From positions 224,159-288,158 of the forward strand of contig NZ_PPED02000002.1 of assembly GCF_002899825.2 (NCBI RefSeq): a stretch of 64,000 bases of DNA. Reading direction: 5' to 3'. The notes below the pieces were generated by a model. The model made no database searches. It saw nothing but the letters and a program-made list of their open reading frames with translations, and was not told the DNA's origin. Position 1 is the first letter of the stretch, and each line of letters starts with the position of its first letter. Made by a program: the position numbers and the translations under genes. This document shows positions 36,575 to 45,611 of the stretch, one piece after another. The stretch is from Chryseobacterium phosphatilyticum. GTDB taxonomy: Bacteria; Bacteroidota; Bacteroidia; Flavobacteriales; Weeksellaceae.

Positions 36575-38047
36575 CTATTCAGGAATCCAGACGCTGACAT
36601 TGCCGGCGGGAACAGGAAAATCTCCCCAGCCGTTTTCGTCAACTACTACTTTATCTTTAGATCTTTTGAGAAGATCTTTACATTTTTTTCCGGCATATCG
36701 TTTCCCTATTTCCATAGGTTTGTTGTAAGCATCTTTATTGCTTAGAACCACAGCACATCCTGTATGGTGATCATCTCCTTCCCGGATCCATCCCAAACAA
36801 TTGGCATCTTCGAAGTAATCCCGTTGTTCTCCATAGGCATGGTCTTTCCGGGCTTTAATAAGCTCTTCAATACCATCTACCTTGGGCATAAAGATTTCCT
36901 GATCATTGCCTTCCCGGTCTTTATCCACATAATGAGCACCATACAAATCAGGATAAAAAACACAAGGATAGCCATTTTGTCTTAATAAAATTAAAGCATA
37001 AGCCAGAGGTTTAAACCATGGTTCCACCGGGGCTTCCAAATCCTGCAGAGGTTGTGTATCGTGATTCGCTACAAGGCTTACAGAATGCATAGGATCAGCC
37101 TGAGTGAGTGTTTCGTCAAAAATTCGTCGAAGATCATAGCTGCTTCCTTCTTTGGAGGCATTATGAAAATTGTTCTGTAGAGAGCTGTCAAAAAGACTCA
37201 TAGCTCCTTCAGTTACTTCTATATATTTTTGTAGAAGATGAAGATATCCGGGAGCCCAATATTCACCTACAGCAAATATATTTTTCCCGGAATTGGCGCG
37301 AAGGAGTGTAAGCCATTCTTTATAAAAATCAAAAGAAATATGTTTCAATGCATCAAGCCTTACCCCGTCGAAATCGATTTGATCAAAATACCACTTTGCC
37401 CAGTTGTTGAGTTCTTCCCGCACAAAAGGATTTCTGTGTTCAATGTCATTATACATCAGATAATCATAATTTCCTTTCTCATCATGGATCATCTCTTCCC
37501 AGTCATCTCCATATTCAGATTGGATTTTGTAAATATGAGAATCCATTCCCTCAGCATAATCTACTCCGCTAAAGCAGGTGAAGTTCCATTCAAAATCGGA
37601 ATATTTTTTTCCTCTTCCGGGAAAAGTAAATTTAGTGTAGGATTCTATTTCTATAACATCAGAAATTACTTTTTCCCTGTTTTCTTCATCTACTTTTACT
37701 ACATTGAATTTTTCAAGCTCATCACCACCGCCTTTATGGCCCAAAACAATATCAACAATCACATCAATGTTTTGTTTTTTTAATGCTTTGATGGCTTTTA
37801 TATATTCACCTTTCGTTCCATATTTTGTAGGGATAGTTCCTTTTTGATCAAACTCTCCCAGATCATAGAGATCATAAGAATCGTATCCTATAGAATAACC
37901 GCCACTGGTTCCTTTGTAGGCAGGAGGAAACCATACCGAAGTAATTCCCAGCTTTGCCAAATATCTGGCCTGCTTTTCGGCTTCTTTCCATAGTTTTCCA
38001 TTTCCTTCTGAGTACCAGTGAAAAAACTGAATCATTGTCGGGTTCAT
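36575..38047 (-). CDS. Alpha-amylase, glycoside hydrolase family 13 (cytoplasmic)
   Basis: 490 residues, no signal peptide. GH13 regions are clear: DIVLGHKGGG (region I, variant), FDGVRLDALKH with nucleophile Asp232, FAVGEYW with acid Glu262 and VANHDTQPL with Asp330. It resembles the cytoplasmic amylases of about 490 residues that cleave alpha-1,4-glucans such as glycogen or starch oligosaccharides. The gene is alone on the minus strand, converging with the double-glycine peptide genes. Confidence 0.93.
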   Translation of the reverse strand: MNPTMIQFFHWYSEGNGKLWKEAEKQARYLAKLGITSVWFPPAYKGTSGGYSIGYDSYDLYDLGEFDQKGTIPTKYGTKGEYIKAIKALKKQNIDVIVDIVLGHKGGGDELEKFNVVKVDEENREKVISDVIEIESYTKFTFPGRGKKYSDFEWNFTCFSGVDYAEGMDSHIYKIQSEYGDDWEEMIHDEKGNYDYLMYNDIEHRNPFVREELNNWAKWYFDQIDFDGVRLDALKHISFDFYKEWLTLLRANSGKNIFAVGEYWAPGYLHLLQKYIEVTEGAMSLFDSSLQNNFHNASKEGSSYDLRRIFDETLTQADPMHSVSLVANHDTQPLQDLEAPVEPWFKPLAYALILLRQNGYPCVFYPDLYGAHYVDKDREGNDQEIFMPKVDGIEELIKARKDHAYGEQRDYFEDANCLGWIREGDDHHTGCAVVLSNKDAYNKPMEIGKRYAGKKCKDLLKRSKDKVVVDENGWGDFPVPAGNVSVWIPE

Positions 38048-38091
38048 AGAATTGAAGATTTGGTTAGTACAAGGTAGTGAAAAAATATTAC

Positions 38092-39189
38092 CTATTGATT
38101 TTCGAATTCTTCAAACGGGATTTTTAGTTGAACGGAGACCAGCTTTTTTTCTTCCGTATTGAGATGAGAGAGAGACAGCCCGAGAAGACGAACAGCTTTG
38201 TCGTAAGGGCGAAGCTCCCAGAGTTTTTTTCCGGTATTTAAATAGTGTTCAGGAGAAGTGAAAAACTCTTCTCTTGTAATACTTCTGGTAAAGAGAGAGA
38301 AATCTTTGTATTTGATTTTTAAGGTTAAAGTTCTTCCCAGAATATTATTTTTTTGCAATCTCTGATGAAGTTCATTTCCTAAGCTTTCTAATTTTTCATT
38401 GACTTGCTGCTCATCAAAGAGGTCTTCAAAAAAAGTTCGCTCAACGGCAACACTTTTTTGTATTCGGTGAGGTTTTACTTCAGATGTATGAATACCCCGT
38501 ACCACATTGTAATAATGGGCTCCGGATTTTCCAAACAGGCGTACCAGATCTTCCAGAGATTTCTTCTTTAAATCTTTTCCTTTGTAAATTCCTAGACTAA
38601 ACATTTTGTTAGCTGTAACCTTCCCTACACCATAAAATTTTTCGACAGGTAGTTCTTCAAGGAAGGCCTCTACTTTATCAGGATGAATGGTTTTCTGACC
38701 ATTGGGTTTATTAATGTCAGAAGCAACTTTAGCCAGGAATTTATTCACGGAGATTCCTGCAGAAGCAGTGAGCCCGGTTTCTTCAAAAATCTTTTGGCGG
38801 ATTTCCTTTGCTATTGTATTGGCAGATTCCATCCCCTTTTTATTCTCGGTTACATCCAGATAAGCTTCATCAAGGGATAAAGGTTCCACAAGGTCAGTAT
38901 ATTCATAGAAAATTTCTCTGATTTTTTTTGAAATCTCTTTATATCTGGCAAAACGGGGAGGTACAAATATAAGATGAGGACATCGTTCTTTTGCCGTTTT
39001 ACTGGGCATCGCTGAGCGTACACCATATTTTCTTGCTTCATAACTCGCCGCAGCAACCACTCCGCGATGCTGGCCACCTACAGCAATTGGTTTCCCTTTG
39101 AGGCTAGGATTATCATGCTGCTCTACAGAAGCATAGAATGCATCCATATCTACATGAATAATTTTACGAAGTGGCAAAGAGAAATCCAT
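38092..39189 (-). CDS. dinB: DNA polymerase IV
   Basis: 365 residues from the chosen start. This Y-family translesion polymerase shows RKIIHVDMDAFYASVEQ with the metal Asp residues, SLDEAYLDVTENKKG with the catalytic Asp-Glu pair, and the little-finger domain at the C-terminus. Start set at ATG 39189 (MDFSLPLRKIIHVD). A longer frame from 39234 would add 15 residues without family support. A TATCTTTG box lies only four bases before the chosen ATG, too near to be its promoter in the usual layout. Confidence 0.92.
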   Translation of the reverse strand: MDFSLPLRKIIHVDMDAFYASVEQHDNPSLKGKPIAVGGQHRGVVAAASYEARKYGVRSAMPSKTAKERCPHLIFVPPRFARYKEISKKIREIFYEYTDLVEPLSLDEAYLDVTENKKGMESANTIAKEIRQKIFEETGLTASAGISVNKFLAKVASDINKPNGQKTIHPDKVEAFLEELPVEKFYGVGKVTANKMFSLGIYKGKDLKKKSLEDLVRLFGKSGAHYYNVVRGIHTSEVKPHRIQKSVAVERTFFEDLFDEQQVNEKLESLGNELHQRLQKNNILGRTLTLKIKYKDFSLFTRSITREEFFTSPEHYLNTGKKLWELRPYDKAVRLLGLSLSHLNTEEKKLVSVQLKIPFEEFENQ

Positions 39190-39380
39190 ATCACAAAGAT
39201 ATGGATTCCTGTATTTATGGTAAATTATTTTCAAGAAGGAAAGTGTGAAGCTGGGAGAGGGAAGTTAATGATGACGATATAGAACTGGATGATCCATTTT
39301 ATTAAAAGTTAGCTAAAGACTAACTGATCATTTAAGGTACTTAAATTACTTCCATTTTCGTTCTTCCTGCTTCCAACCTT

Positions 39381-39836
39381 TTACGGCTTCAATCTCATCG
39401 TAAGAAGATGAGGTTCAAATCCGGCTTTTTCATACGCTTTGACAGCCGATTCATTCTCAGCGTATACATCGAGCCTTACTTCAGAAATATTTCTGGACTT
39501 TGCCCAGCTGATCAATTCATCGGTGATTACTTTATTCAAGCCTTTTCCTCTGTATTCAGGTTTTGTGTACATAAAGCCCAGATAAGCATATTTTTCAAAC
39601 TTATAATAATACTTTTCTGCCTTTTTGATGAGAGCGTATCCGGAACCTATAATCTCATTGTTCTCTTCTGCGACAATCAGGATAGCATCCGGAGATTGTA
39701 TAAAATGATTCAGATCATAGTAATGAATCTCGCCATCAATAAGTGTTGTGTTAAAAGGTCGCTCTGCTGAAACTATTCCCTGCTCAAATTCTAATAGAAT
39801 TTCCAAATCCTGCTCTGTAGCTTCTCTTGTGATCAT
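39381..39836 (-). CDS. GNAT family N-acetyltransferase
   Basis: 151 residues. The acetyl-CoA binding loop is visible in TKPEYRGKGLNKVITDELI, and the YEKAGFEPH segment near the end is also typical of GNAT proteins. The acceptor cannot be inferred. It stands alone on the minus strand. Confidence 0.88.
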   Translation of the reverse strand: MITREATEQDLEILLEFEQGIVSAERPFNTTLIDGEIHYYDLNHFIQSPDAILIVAEENNEIIGSGYALIKKAEKYYYKFEKYAYLGFMYTKPEYRGKGLNKVITDELISWAKSRNISEVRLDVYAENESAVKAYEKAGFEPHLLTMRLKP

Positions 39837-39919
39837 AGTAATAAATGGTTAAATGTTTTTTGGGTTTCAGACTCAATATTCTTAGCCTGCAACAAATCCT
39901 GGTTGAAAATGAATATAAA

Positions 39920-40435
39920 TTATTTTAAAAGATTGTTTATCGTTTGCTGGATCTCCGGATCTTCAGGAGAAATAGCATAATATTTTGCAATCGCCGATTT
40001 CTGATCAATGATCATATATCTTGGAATCCAGTTAAGATCTACATAATTGTTGAAATCATTTTTCCATCCTGAAGCAAACCAATAATTTTCTTTGTTTTTC
40101 ATATCAAATCTTTCAAGACTTTTTTCAAAACCTTCTTTTGAACGGTCTAATGATAGAAATACAAAATCAATATTCTTGTTATTTTCTTCTAATTCCTTCG
40201 CTTTTGGAAGTGCATTTAAGCAATCTCTACACCATCCGGCCCAAAAATCAATAACCAGAACTTTTCCTTTATGCTGATCCAAAATCTGCTGGATGGTAAT
40301 GGTTTTCCCCTCTTCATCCTCAAGTTTTTGCTTCAAGGCTTCTTTGGAAAAACTTTTTTTAAGAACGGTGGGTACTTTTTGTGAATAGCTTAACCCAAAA
40401 ATACCTATCATAAAAATTAATAACAACTTTCTCAT
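39920..40435 (-). CDS. Thioredoxin-like TlpA-type redox protein, exported
   Basis: 171 residues. Start chosen at ATG 40435 for a clean signal peptide (MRKLLLIFMIGIFGLSYSQ) rather than an ATG five codons earlier. The thioredoxin fold active site is WAGWCRDCLNALPKA (Cys-Arg-Asp-Cys), with the cis-Pro region IPRYMII. It should act in the periplasm as a thiol-disulphide reductase or oxidase. The partner is unknown. Confidence 0.85.
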   Translation of the reverse strand: MRKLLLIFMIGIFGLSYSQKVPTVLKKSFSKEALKQKLEDEEGKTITIQQILDQHKGKVLVIDFWAGWCRDCLNALPKAKELEENNKNIDFVFLSLDRSKEGFEKSLERFDMKNKENYWFASGWKNDFNNYVDLNWIPRYMIIDQKSAIAKYYAISPEDPEIQQTINNLLK

Positions 40436-40625
40436 TTCGTACAATTTCATTTATACAAATCTAAACAATGAATTGCAATCTGAGATTGATTTCTTTGGAA
40501 TTAGTAAAAATTTATAATATTGATGGCTTCTATGAGAATACCCACTCCGTCAAAAATTCTTTGAATTTTCTCCACCTCTCCGAGAGAGGAGGAATATTTA
40601 CCTCTTCAGTTGTAATATTTGCTGA

Positions 40626-41438
40626 TTAGTAGTTTTTAATCAAACCTTTTACCACTGCAATTACATTCGGCATAGCTTTGTTGGCTGCATTTAAAACTTC
40701 TTCGTGAGAAACGGCGAAGGCAACATCCGGCCCGCCAAGATCGGTAATAACAGAAATACAGAAGCAATCCATTCCCATATGTCTGGCAACGATAACTTCA
40801 GGAACGGTACTCATTCCTACCATATCTCCTCCTATAGCCTTTATCATCCCATATTCGGCAGGCGTCTCAAAAGTAGGACCTTGCAAGGCAACGTAAACGC
40901 CCTGATGAACTTTAATATTATGGTCTGATGCAGCCTGTTTAGCTACAGCGATCATTTTTTTGTTATAGGGTTCGCTCATATCCACAAAACGAGGACCAAG
41001 TTCGTCAATATTTTTGCCTCTAAGCGGATGCTCAGGCATCATATTGATATGATCCTTTAAGATAACGATATCAGCGACACTGTAGGCCGAATTTACCCCA
41101 CCACAGGCATTCGAAAGAACAAGATTTTTAATTCCCAGCAGATGAAAAACTCTTATCGGGAAAGTAACGGTTTCCATAGAATGCCCCTCATAGTAATGAA
41201 AACGGCCACTCATCATCAGAACTTTTTTACCTTCCAGTGTTCCGTAAATTAATTTTCCACTGTGTCCGGCAACCGTAGTTTGTGGAAAATTAGGAATGTC
41301 TTTGTACTCTAAAATATGGATCGGTTCTACCTCATTCTGGAGTTTCCCCAGTCCGGATCCTAAAATGATAGCGAAATCAGGAGTTTCCTGAATAATATTT
41401 TTGATGAAATCTGCTGTCTCCTTAATTTTTTTTAACAT
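40626..41438 (-). CDS. Purine-nucleoside phosphorylase
   Basis: 270 residues from ATG 41438 (MLKKIKETADF), which overlaps the 3' end of lpxK by 17 bases. Phosphate-binding residues are in ILGSGLGKL, TVAGHSGKLIYG and GRFHYYEGH, and the purine site in ACGGVN, ALQGPTFETPAEY and the DLGGPDVAF region. The enzyme cleaves purine nucleosides with phosphate in the salvage pathway. It appears to be the trimeric class rather than the hexameric DeoD class. Confidence 0.93.
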   Translation of the reverse strand: MLKKIKETADFIKNIIQETPDFAIILGSGLGKLQNEVEPIHILEYKDIPNFPQTTVAGHSGKLIYGTLEGKKVLMMSGRFHYYEGHSMETVTFPIRVFHLLGIKNLVLSNACGGVNSAYSVADIVILKDHINMMPEHPLRGKNIDELGPRFVDMSEPYNKKMIAVAKQAASDHNIKVHQGVYVALQGPTFETPAEYGMIKAIGGDMVGMSTVPEVIVARHMGMDCFCISVITDLGGPDVAFAVSHEEVLNAANKAMPNVIAVVKGLIKNY

Positions 41439-42447
41439 AATCCAAGATGATTTTATCGAATTCTTCTTTATTATCAATCAAAACATTGATAGGCCAGTAG
41501 TAAACGATCTCTCTAAGATAGTCAAAAGTTTTCAGACGAACATAGTCTTTCTCTGTGGTTAATATCAGTTTATATTCTCCTAATTTTTTATACTCCGCAA
41601 GGATTTTTTTAATATCATCATCCGTGAAATTATGGTGATCTCTGAATTTCAAATGAGTGACTCTTTTTGAGAATTTTGCAAGATGCTCCAGAAGTGGTTT
41701 AGGATTGGCAATTCCGGTAATCAAAAGAATATCATAATAATTCAGGTTGTTATCAGGAAGCATTTTGTCTTTTCCATATACATTTTCGTCATAACCGATG
41801 GATGAAAAGAATACTTTTTGGTTATAGGAAGGACGGATTCTTGAAATATAATATCTTTTGGTTTCTTCAGTTAGTTCATCAGGACATTTGCTGACCATGA
41901 TGATGTCTGCTCTTTTAGCGCCCGCTCTGGATTCGCGTAGGTCGCCGGCAGGAAGAAGATAATCTTTAAAGTAAGGGTCATTAAAGTCGGTCATCAGAAT
42001 ATTGAAGCCGGCTTTAATCGCTCTATGCTGCAAAGCATCATCAAGCACCAGTACATTCAGATCCATATCTTCAATCACTTTTTTAGCTCCGGGAACACGC
42101 TCTTCCGAAACAGCAATGACAAAACGATTTTTGAAGCGCTCAAATAACTGCATGGCTTCATCTCCCACAATTTTGTAGTTACTTTCATAATTGGTGACCT
42201 CATAGCCTTTGGTAAGCCTTCCGTAACCTCGTGAAAGTACTCCGGTTCTGTAATGTTTGGATAGATACTGAGCGAGATACATCACCATGGGTGATTTTCC
42301 GCTTCCGCCCACAGACAGGTTTCCGACATTGATTATCGGTGTCTTGAATTTTGTTGACTTAAAAATTCCCAGATCATACAGTGTGTTCCGGATACCCGTT
42401 ACCAAATGATAACCGAGGGAAAAAGGATAAAGGTACCATCTTTTCAT
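41422..42447 (-). CDS. lpxK: Tetraacyldisaccharide 4'-kinase
   Basis: 341 residues. LpxK phosphorylates the 4' position of the lipid A disaccharide precursor. A Walker A-type loop is visible in NLSVGGSGKSPMVMYL near residue 45, and VLDDALQHRAI resembles the family's DDGxQH motif with Ala in place of Gly. The N-terminus is membrane-associated in the family. It is divergent from truA, with a TATTTTTG box on the minus strand at 42455-42462. Confidence 0.94.
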   Translation of the reverse strand: MKRWYLYPFSLGYHLVTGIRNTLYDLGIFKSTKFKTPIINVGNLSVGGSGKSPMVMYLAQYLSKHYRTGVLSRGYGRLTKGYEVTNYESNYKIVGDEAMQLFERFKNRFVIAVSEERVPGAKKVIEDMDLNVLVLDDALQHRAIKAGFNILMTDFNDPYFKDYLLPAGDLRESRAGAKRADIIMVSKCPDELTEETKRYYISRIRPSYNQKVFFSSIGYDENVYGKDKMLPDNNLNYYDILLITGIANPKPLLEHLAKFSKRVTHLKFRDHHNFTDDDIKKILAEYKKLGEYKLILTTEKDYVRLKTFDYLREIVYYWPINVLIDNKEEFDKIILDYVKKN

Positions 42448-42454
42448 ACGATTG

Positions 42455-42462
42455 CAAAAATA
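42455..42462 (-). promoter_or_regulatory. -7 box before lpxK
   Basis: Read on the minus strand this is TATTTTTG, a TAnnTTTG match eight bases before the lpxK ATG. No TTTG at the right distance was found. Confidence 0.45.
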
Positions 42463-42530
42463 GGAATTTTCGTAAGCATTTGGTATAATATTCTCAAAGA
42501 CTTTTCAACAAATATTTCGTTAAATTAAAG

Positions 42531-42538
42531 TATTTTTG
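42531..42538 (+). promoter_or_regulatory. -7 box before truA
   Basis: TATTTTTG matches TAnnTTTG. It lies upstream of the TTG at 42557 and overlaps the TTG at 42536, so 42536 cannot be the start codon on this transcript. Confidence 0.55.
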
Positions 42539-42556
42539 TGGAGTTATTATAATACT

Positions 42557-43288
42557 TTGAGATACTTTATTGAATTTTCTTACAACGGAAAGAACTATTT
42601 CGGCTATCAGATACAGCCGGATGCCGTTTCTGTACAGGAAGAACTGGAAAAAGCGCTTTCGACAATTTTACGGGAAGAGATTAAAACTACGGGTGCCGGC
42701 AGAACGGATACCGGTGTTCATGCCAAAAAAATATTTGCCCATTTTGATACTGAGCAGGAACTTAGTGATGAGTTTCCGCGCAGACTGAATAGTTTTTTAC
42801 CTCCGGATATTTCGATCAAAAGAATTTTTAAAGTAAAAGATGATTTCCATGCCCGTTTTGATGCCACCTACAGAACCTACGAATATTATATTTCTTTAGA
42901 GAAAAATCCCTTTACTCAGGAATCTGCCTGGCAGCATTGGAAAAGATCATTGGATATTGATAAAATGAATGAAGCCTGTAAGATTTTATTTGAATACGAA
43001 GATTTTACAAGTTTCGCCAAATTAAAAACAGACAATAAAACCAATATCTGCAAAATATATAAAGCAGAATGGGAGCAAAACGGAACAGAATTGAAATTCA
43101 CTGTTTCAGCCAATCGGTTTCTTAGAAATATGGTTCGTGCTATCGTAGGAACCATGGTGGAAATTGGTACCGGAAAATTGAAACCCGAAGATATGCGTAA
43201 AGTGATTGAAGACAAAAATCGCAATGCAGCAGGAACCTCTGCTCCCGGACATGGGTTGTATCTGGTGGATGTAGGATATGAATTTTAA
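42557..43288 (+). CDS. truA: tRNA pseudouridine(38-40) synthase TruA, TTG start
   Basis: 243 residues from TTG 42557. Typical TruA starts with MRYFIEFSYNGKNYFGYQ-like sequence, and the codon before RYFIEF here is TTG. The catalytic Asp is in GAGRTDTGVHAKK, and RNMVRAIVGTMVEIGTGKL is the C-terminal signature. The enzyme makes pseudouridine in the tRNA anticodon stem. A membrane gene without standard start codon follows directly. Confidence 0.92.
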   Translation: MRYFIEFSYNGKNYFGYQIQPDAVSVQEELEKALSTILREEIKTTGAGRTDTGVHAKKIFAHFDTEQELSDEFPRRLNSFLPPDISIKRIFKVKDDFHARFDATYRTYEYYISLEKNPFTQESAWQHWKRSLDIDKMNEACKILFEYEDFTSFAKLKTDNKTNICKIYKAEWEQNGTELKFTVSANRFLRNMVRAIVGTMVEIGTGKLKPEDMRKVIEDKNRNAAGTSAPGHGLYLVDVGYEF

Positions 43289-43306
43289 AAACAAAACTAA
43301 AAACAA

Positions 43307-43669
43307 ATAATAACCATATTATCAATTTTTATTCTTATCGGTGCCTATCGGTATTATGCACAATTAGCAGAGAGGTTTGGAAAAACAAAATGGCACCATG
43401 GCGTTCTGGCTATAGGTATCTATCTGGGAGCTCAGATTATTTTAGGCCTTAGCTATGGCTTTTATCTGGCATCAACAAACCCGGAGTTATTAGATAATGT
43501 AAGTTATACAGGCTTTTCAGGAGCTAATATTGTAAGCTGGATAATTTCTATTGCTGCGGTCTGGGGTATTTATCAGGTTCTTGAGAAAAAATATAAGAAA
43601 GAAATGATTCAAAAACCTTCTGTCGAAATTGACCAGATAGGCCGCATTTCTGAAAGTCAGCAGAAGTAA
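43307..43669 (+). CDS. Small membrane protein gene with no ATG, GTG or TTG start
   Basis: An open frame runs from 43301 (after an in-frame TAA at 43298-43300) to TAA 43667-43669. It encodes about 120 residues: a hydrophobic N-terminus with GAYRYYAQLAERFGK, then two or three membrane segments (IYLGAQIILGLSYGFY; SWIISIAAVWGIYQVLEKKY), and a polar tail. The pattern of substitutions looks like a real coding sequence. No ATG, GTG or TTG occurs near the start; the only candidates are ATA or ATT codons at 43307-43327. It is either started at a rare codon or is a gene that has lost its start. Function unknown. Confidence 0.55.
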   Translation: MITILSIFILIGAYRYYAQLAERFGKTKWHHGVLAIGIYLGAQIILGLSYGFYLASTNPELLDNVSYTGFSGANIVSWIISIAAVWGIYQVLEKKYKKEMIQKPSVEIDQIGRISESQQK

Positions 43670-43761
43670 TTACGAAAGATATTCATTCTATAAATGACAG
43701 ATATCTTACATTTTCTATGACGATTTGCAAAACTTGTAAAGATTGACAATTTATAAAGTCT

Positions 43762-43769
43762 TATTTTTG
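43762..43769 (+). promoter_or_regulatory. -7 box before the ABC exporter gene
   Basis: TATTTTTG matches TAnnTTTG, 34 bases before the ATG at 43804. A TTGACA-like element lies 16 bases upstream (43743-43748). Confidence 0.5.
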
Positions 43770-43803
43770 CATAGAATTTAAATTCTTTTCTTCGATTCGA
43801 ACA

Positions 43804-45555
43804 ATGAAAAAACAAGATACCTGGGGGATTATAAAAAGGCTGTTCTTTATTGGAATGAAATTTCGTTCTTGGTTCATCCTTACATTGGTAATTTCCATTA
43901 TACTTTCAATAGTTTCAACCTACAGACCTTATCTTACCATGCAGGTGGTGGATAATGATATCACAAAGCTTCAGGATAAGGCTTTAATGATGAAGCATAT
44001 CTATATTTTGGTAGGACTGGTATTTGCTGAAACTATTCTTAACTTTTTCTTAGTTTATTTTTCAAATTTTATCTCGCAAAATGTTATCCGTGACATCAGA
44101 GAAAGATTATATGCCAAGCTGATTTATTTTAAAACTTCTTTTTTTGATAAAACTCCGATCGGACAGCTGGTAACCCGTGCAGTAGGCGATGTGGAAACCA
44201 TTGCTACGGTATATACAGATGGATTCCTGATGGTATTCGGGGATATTCTGAGAATTGTATTTGTATTGATCATGATGTTCAGCACCAATGTTCATCTGAG
44301 TTATATTACATTGGCTATTCTGCCTTTGATGGTCGTAATTACAAGATTTTTTCAAAAGAGACTGAAAAAGGCCTTTGGGGATGAGAGAAACTGGACGGCT
44401 ACTCAAAACTCTTTTGTGCAGGAAAGATTAGCAGGAATGTCAATTATTCAGGTATTCAACAGGCAAGAAGCTGAATTTAAAAAATTTGATGATATCAACA
44501 TTACTCTGAAAGGAGCATTATTGAGGACTGTTTTCATCTTCTCATTATTCTTTCCGGTAGTTGAACTTATTTCTTCCCTGTTTATAGGATTTATCCTGTT
44601 TTATGGAGGATATATTACAATCAGTGCAGGGGTGGTGATTGCTTTTATTCAGTATATTTCAATGTTGATCCGCCCGTTAAGGCAAATTGCAGATCGTTTC
44701 AATAATATCCAGCGTGGTATTGTAGGAGCAGAAAGAGTATTGGGATTAATGGATGAAGAAAATGGAATGCCCAATACCGGAACGGTTGAAAAGGATCATT
44801 TTGATGGGAAAATTGAGTTCCAGAAAGTACATTTTGCATATGATGAAAAGCAGGAAGTTCTCAAGGGAATAGATTTTAAAGTAAATCCCGGAGAGACAGT
44901 TGCTATTGTTGGAGCTACAGGAGCCGGAAAATCTACGATCATCAGCCTGATCACAAGACTTTATGATATCAATTCAGGGAATATTCTAATTGATGATGTG
45001 GATTTGAAAGATTATGAGTTGTATAATCTGAGAAGCCATATCGGTGTAGTATTGCAGGATGTATTTCTTTTCCACGGAAGTATTTTTGAAAACCTTTCAT
45101 TTGGAGATGATAGTATTACCCTGGATAAAATAAAAGCCGGAGCTAAAGAAATTGAAGTAGATCAGTTTATTGAACAGCTTCCTGGTGGTTATGATTATGT
45201 GGTGAGTGAAAGAGGGTCATCAATCTCCTTAGGACAGAGACAATTACTGTCTTTCTTAAGAGCTTATTTATCAGATCCGAAAATTTTAATTCTCGATGAA
45301 GCAACCTCTTCGATAGACCACGAAAGTGAAAAACTGATTCAGAGAGCTACAGAAAAAATTACGAAAAACAGGACATCCATTATTATTGCACACCGGCTTT
45401 CCACTATTGAAAAAGCTGATAAAATTATTGTCATGGAGCACGGTAAAATTGTAGAAGAAGGTAAACATTTGGAGCTGTTAGACAAGAATGGCTACTATTC
45501 GACCCTTTACAAAGCTCAGCTGCGTCATGAAGTAGAAATGGAAGAAGAAAAATAA
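43804..45555 (+). CDS. ABC exporter (transmembrane-ATPase half transporter)
   Basis: 583 residues with about six membrane segments, then an ATPase domain: Walker A GATGAGKS near residue 370, signature SLGQRQLLSF, Walker B ILILDEATSSID and the H-loop IIIAHRLSTI. It works as a homodimer or heterodimer. The family includes lipid A flippase-like and multidrug exporters. No N-terminal C39 peptidase domain is present, so it is not an obvious processing transporter for the double-glycine peptides. Confidence 0.92.
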   Translation: MKKQDTWGIIKRLFFIGMKFRSWFILTLVISIILSIVSTYRPYLTMQVVDNDITKLQDKALMMKHIYILVGLVFAETILNFFLVYFSNFISQNVIRDIRERLYAKLIYFKTSFFDKTPIGQLVTRAVGDVETIATVYTDGFLMVFGDILRIVFVLIMMFSTNVHLSYITLAILPLMVVITRFFQKRLKKAFGDERNWTATQNSFVQERLAGMSIIQVFNRQEAEFKKFDDINITLKGALLRTVFIFSLFFPVVELISSLFIGFILFYGGYITISAGVVIAFIQYISMLIRPLRQIADRFNNIQRGIVGAERVLGLMDEENGMPNTGTVEKDHFDGKIEFQKVHFAYDEKQEVLKGIDFKVNPGETVAIVGATGAGKSTIISLITRLYDINSGNILIDDVDLKDYELYNLRSHIGVVLQDVFLFHGSIFENLSFGDDSITLDKIKAGAKEIEVDQFIEQLPGGYDYVVSERGSSISLGQRQLLSFLRAYLSDPKILILDEATSSIDHESEKLIQRATEKITKNRTSIIIAHRLSTIEKADKIIVMEHGKIVEEGKHLELLDKNGYYSTLYKAQLRHEVEMEEEK

Positions 45556-45569
45556 AGTGAAAATTTAAT

Positions 45570-45602
45570 AAAAAAGAGAGCCGGAAGGCTCTCTTTTTTT
45601 GT
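45570..45602. terminator. Bidirectional terminator
   Basis: AGAGAGCC (45575-45582) pairs with GGCTCTCT (45587-45594) around GGAA, with A and T runs on the two sides. It lies between the exporter and the convergent M43 protease gene. Confidence 0.88.
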
Positions 45603-45611
45603 GGAAAATAT

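Noticed and set aside
36438..36728. 96-codon plus-strand frame overlapping peptide 2 and the amylase end
   Set aside because: It overlaps the double-glycine gene in another frame and runs through the terminator hairpin; no supporting motif.
37238..37783. 181-codon frame antisense to the amylase gene
   Set aside because: Lies inside a clear GH13 coding sequence with intact catalytic motifs; no signal of its own.
39194..39201. TATCTTTG as the promoter of dinB
   Set aside because: It is only four bases before the chosen ATG, so the transcript would start at or after the start codon, and no TTTG is at the proper distance.
43804..45555. ABC exporter as the dedicated transporter of the double-glycine peptides
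   Set aside because: It has no N-terminal C39 peptidase domain, lies 7 kb away with its own promoter, and resembles general exporters.
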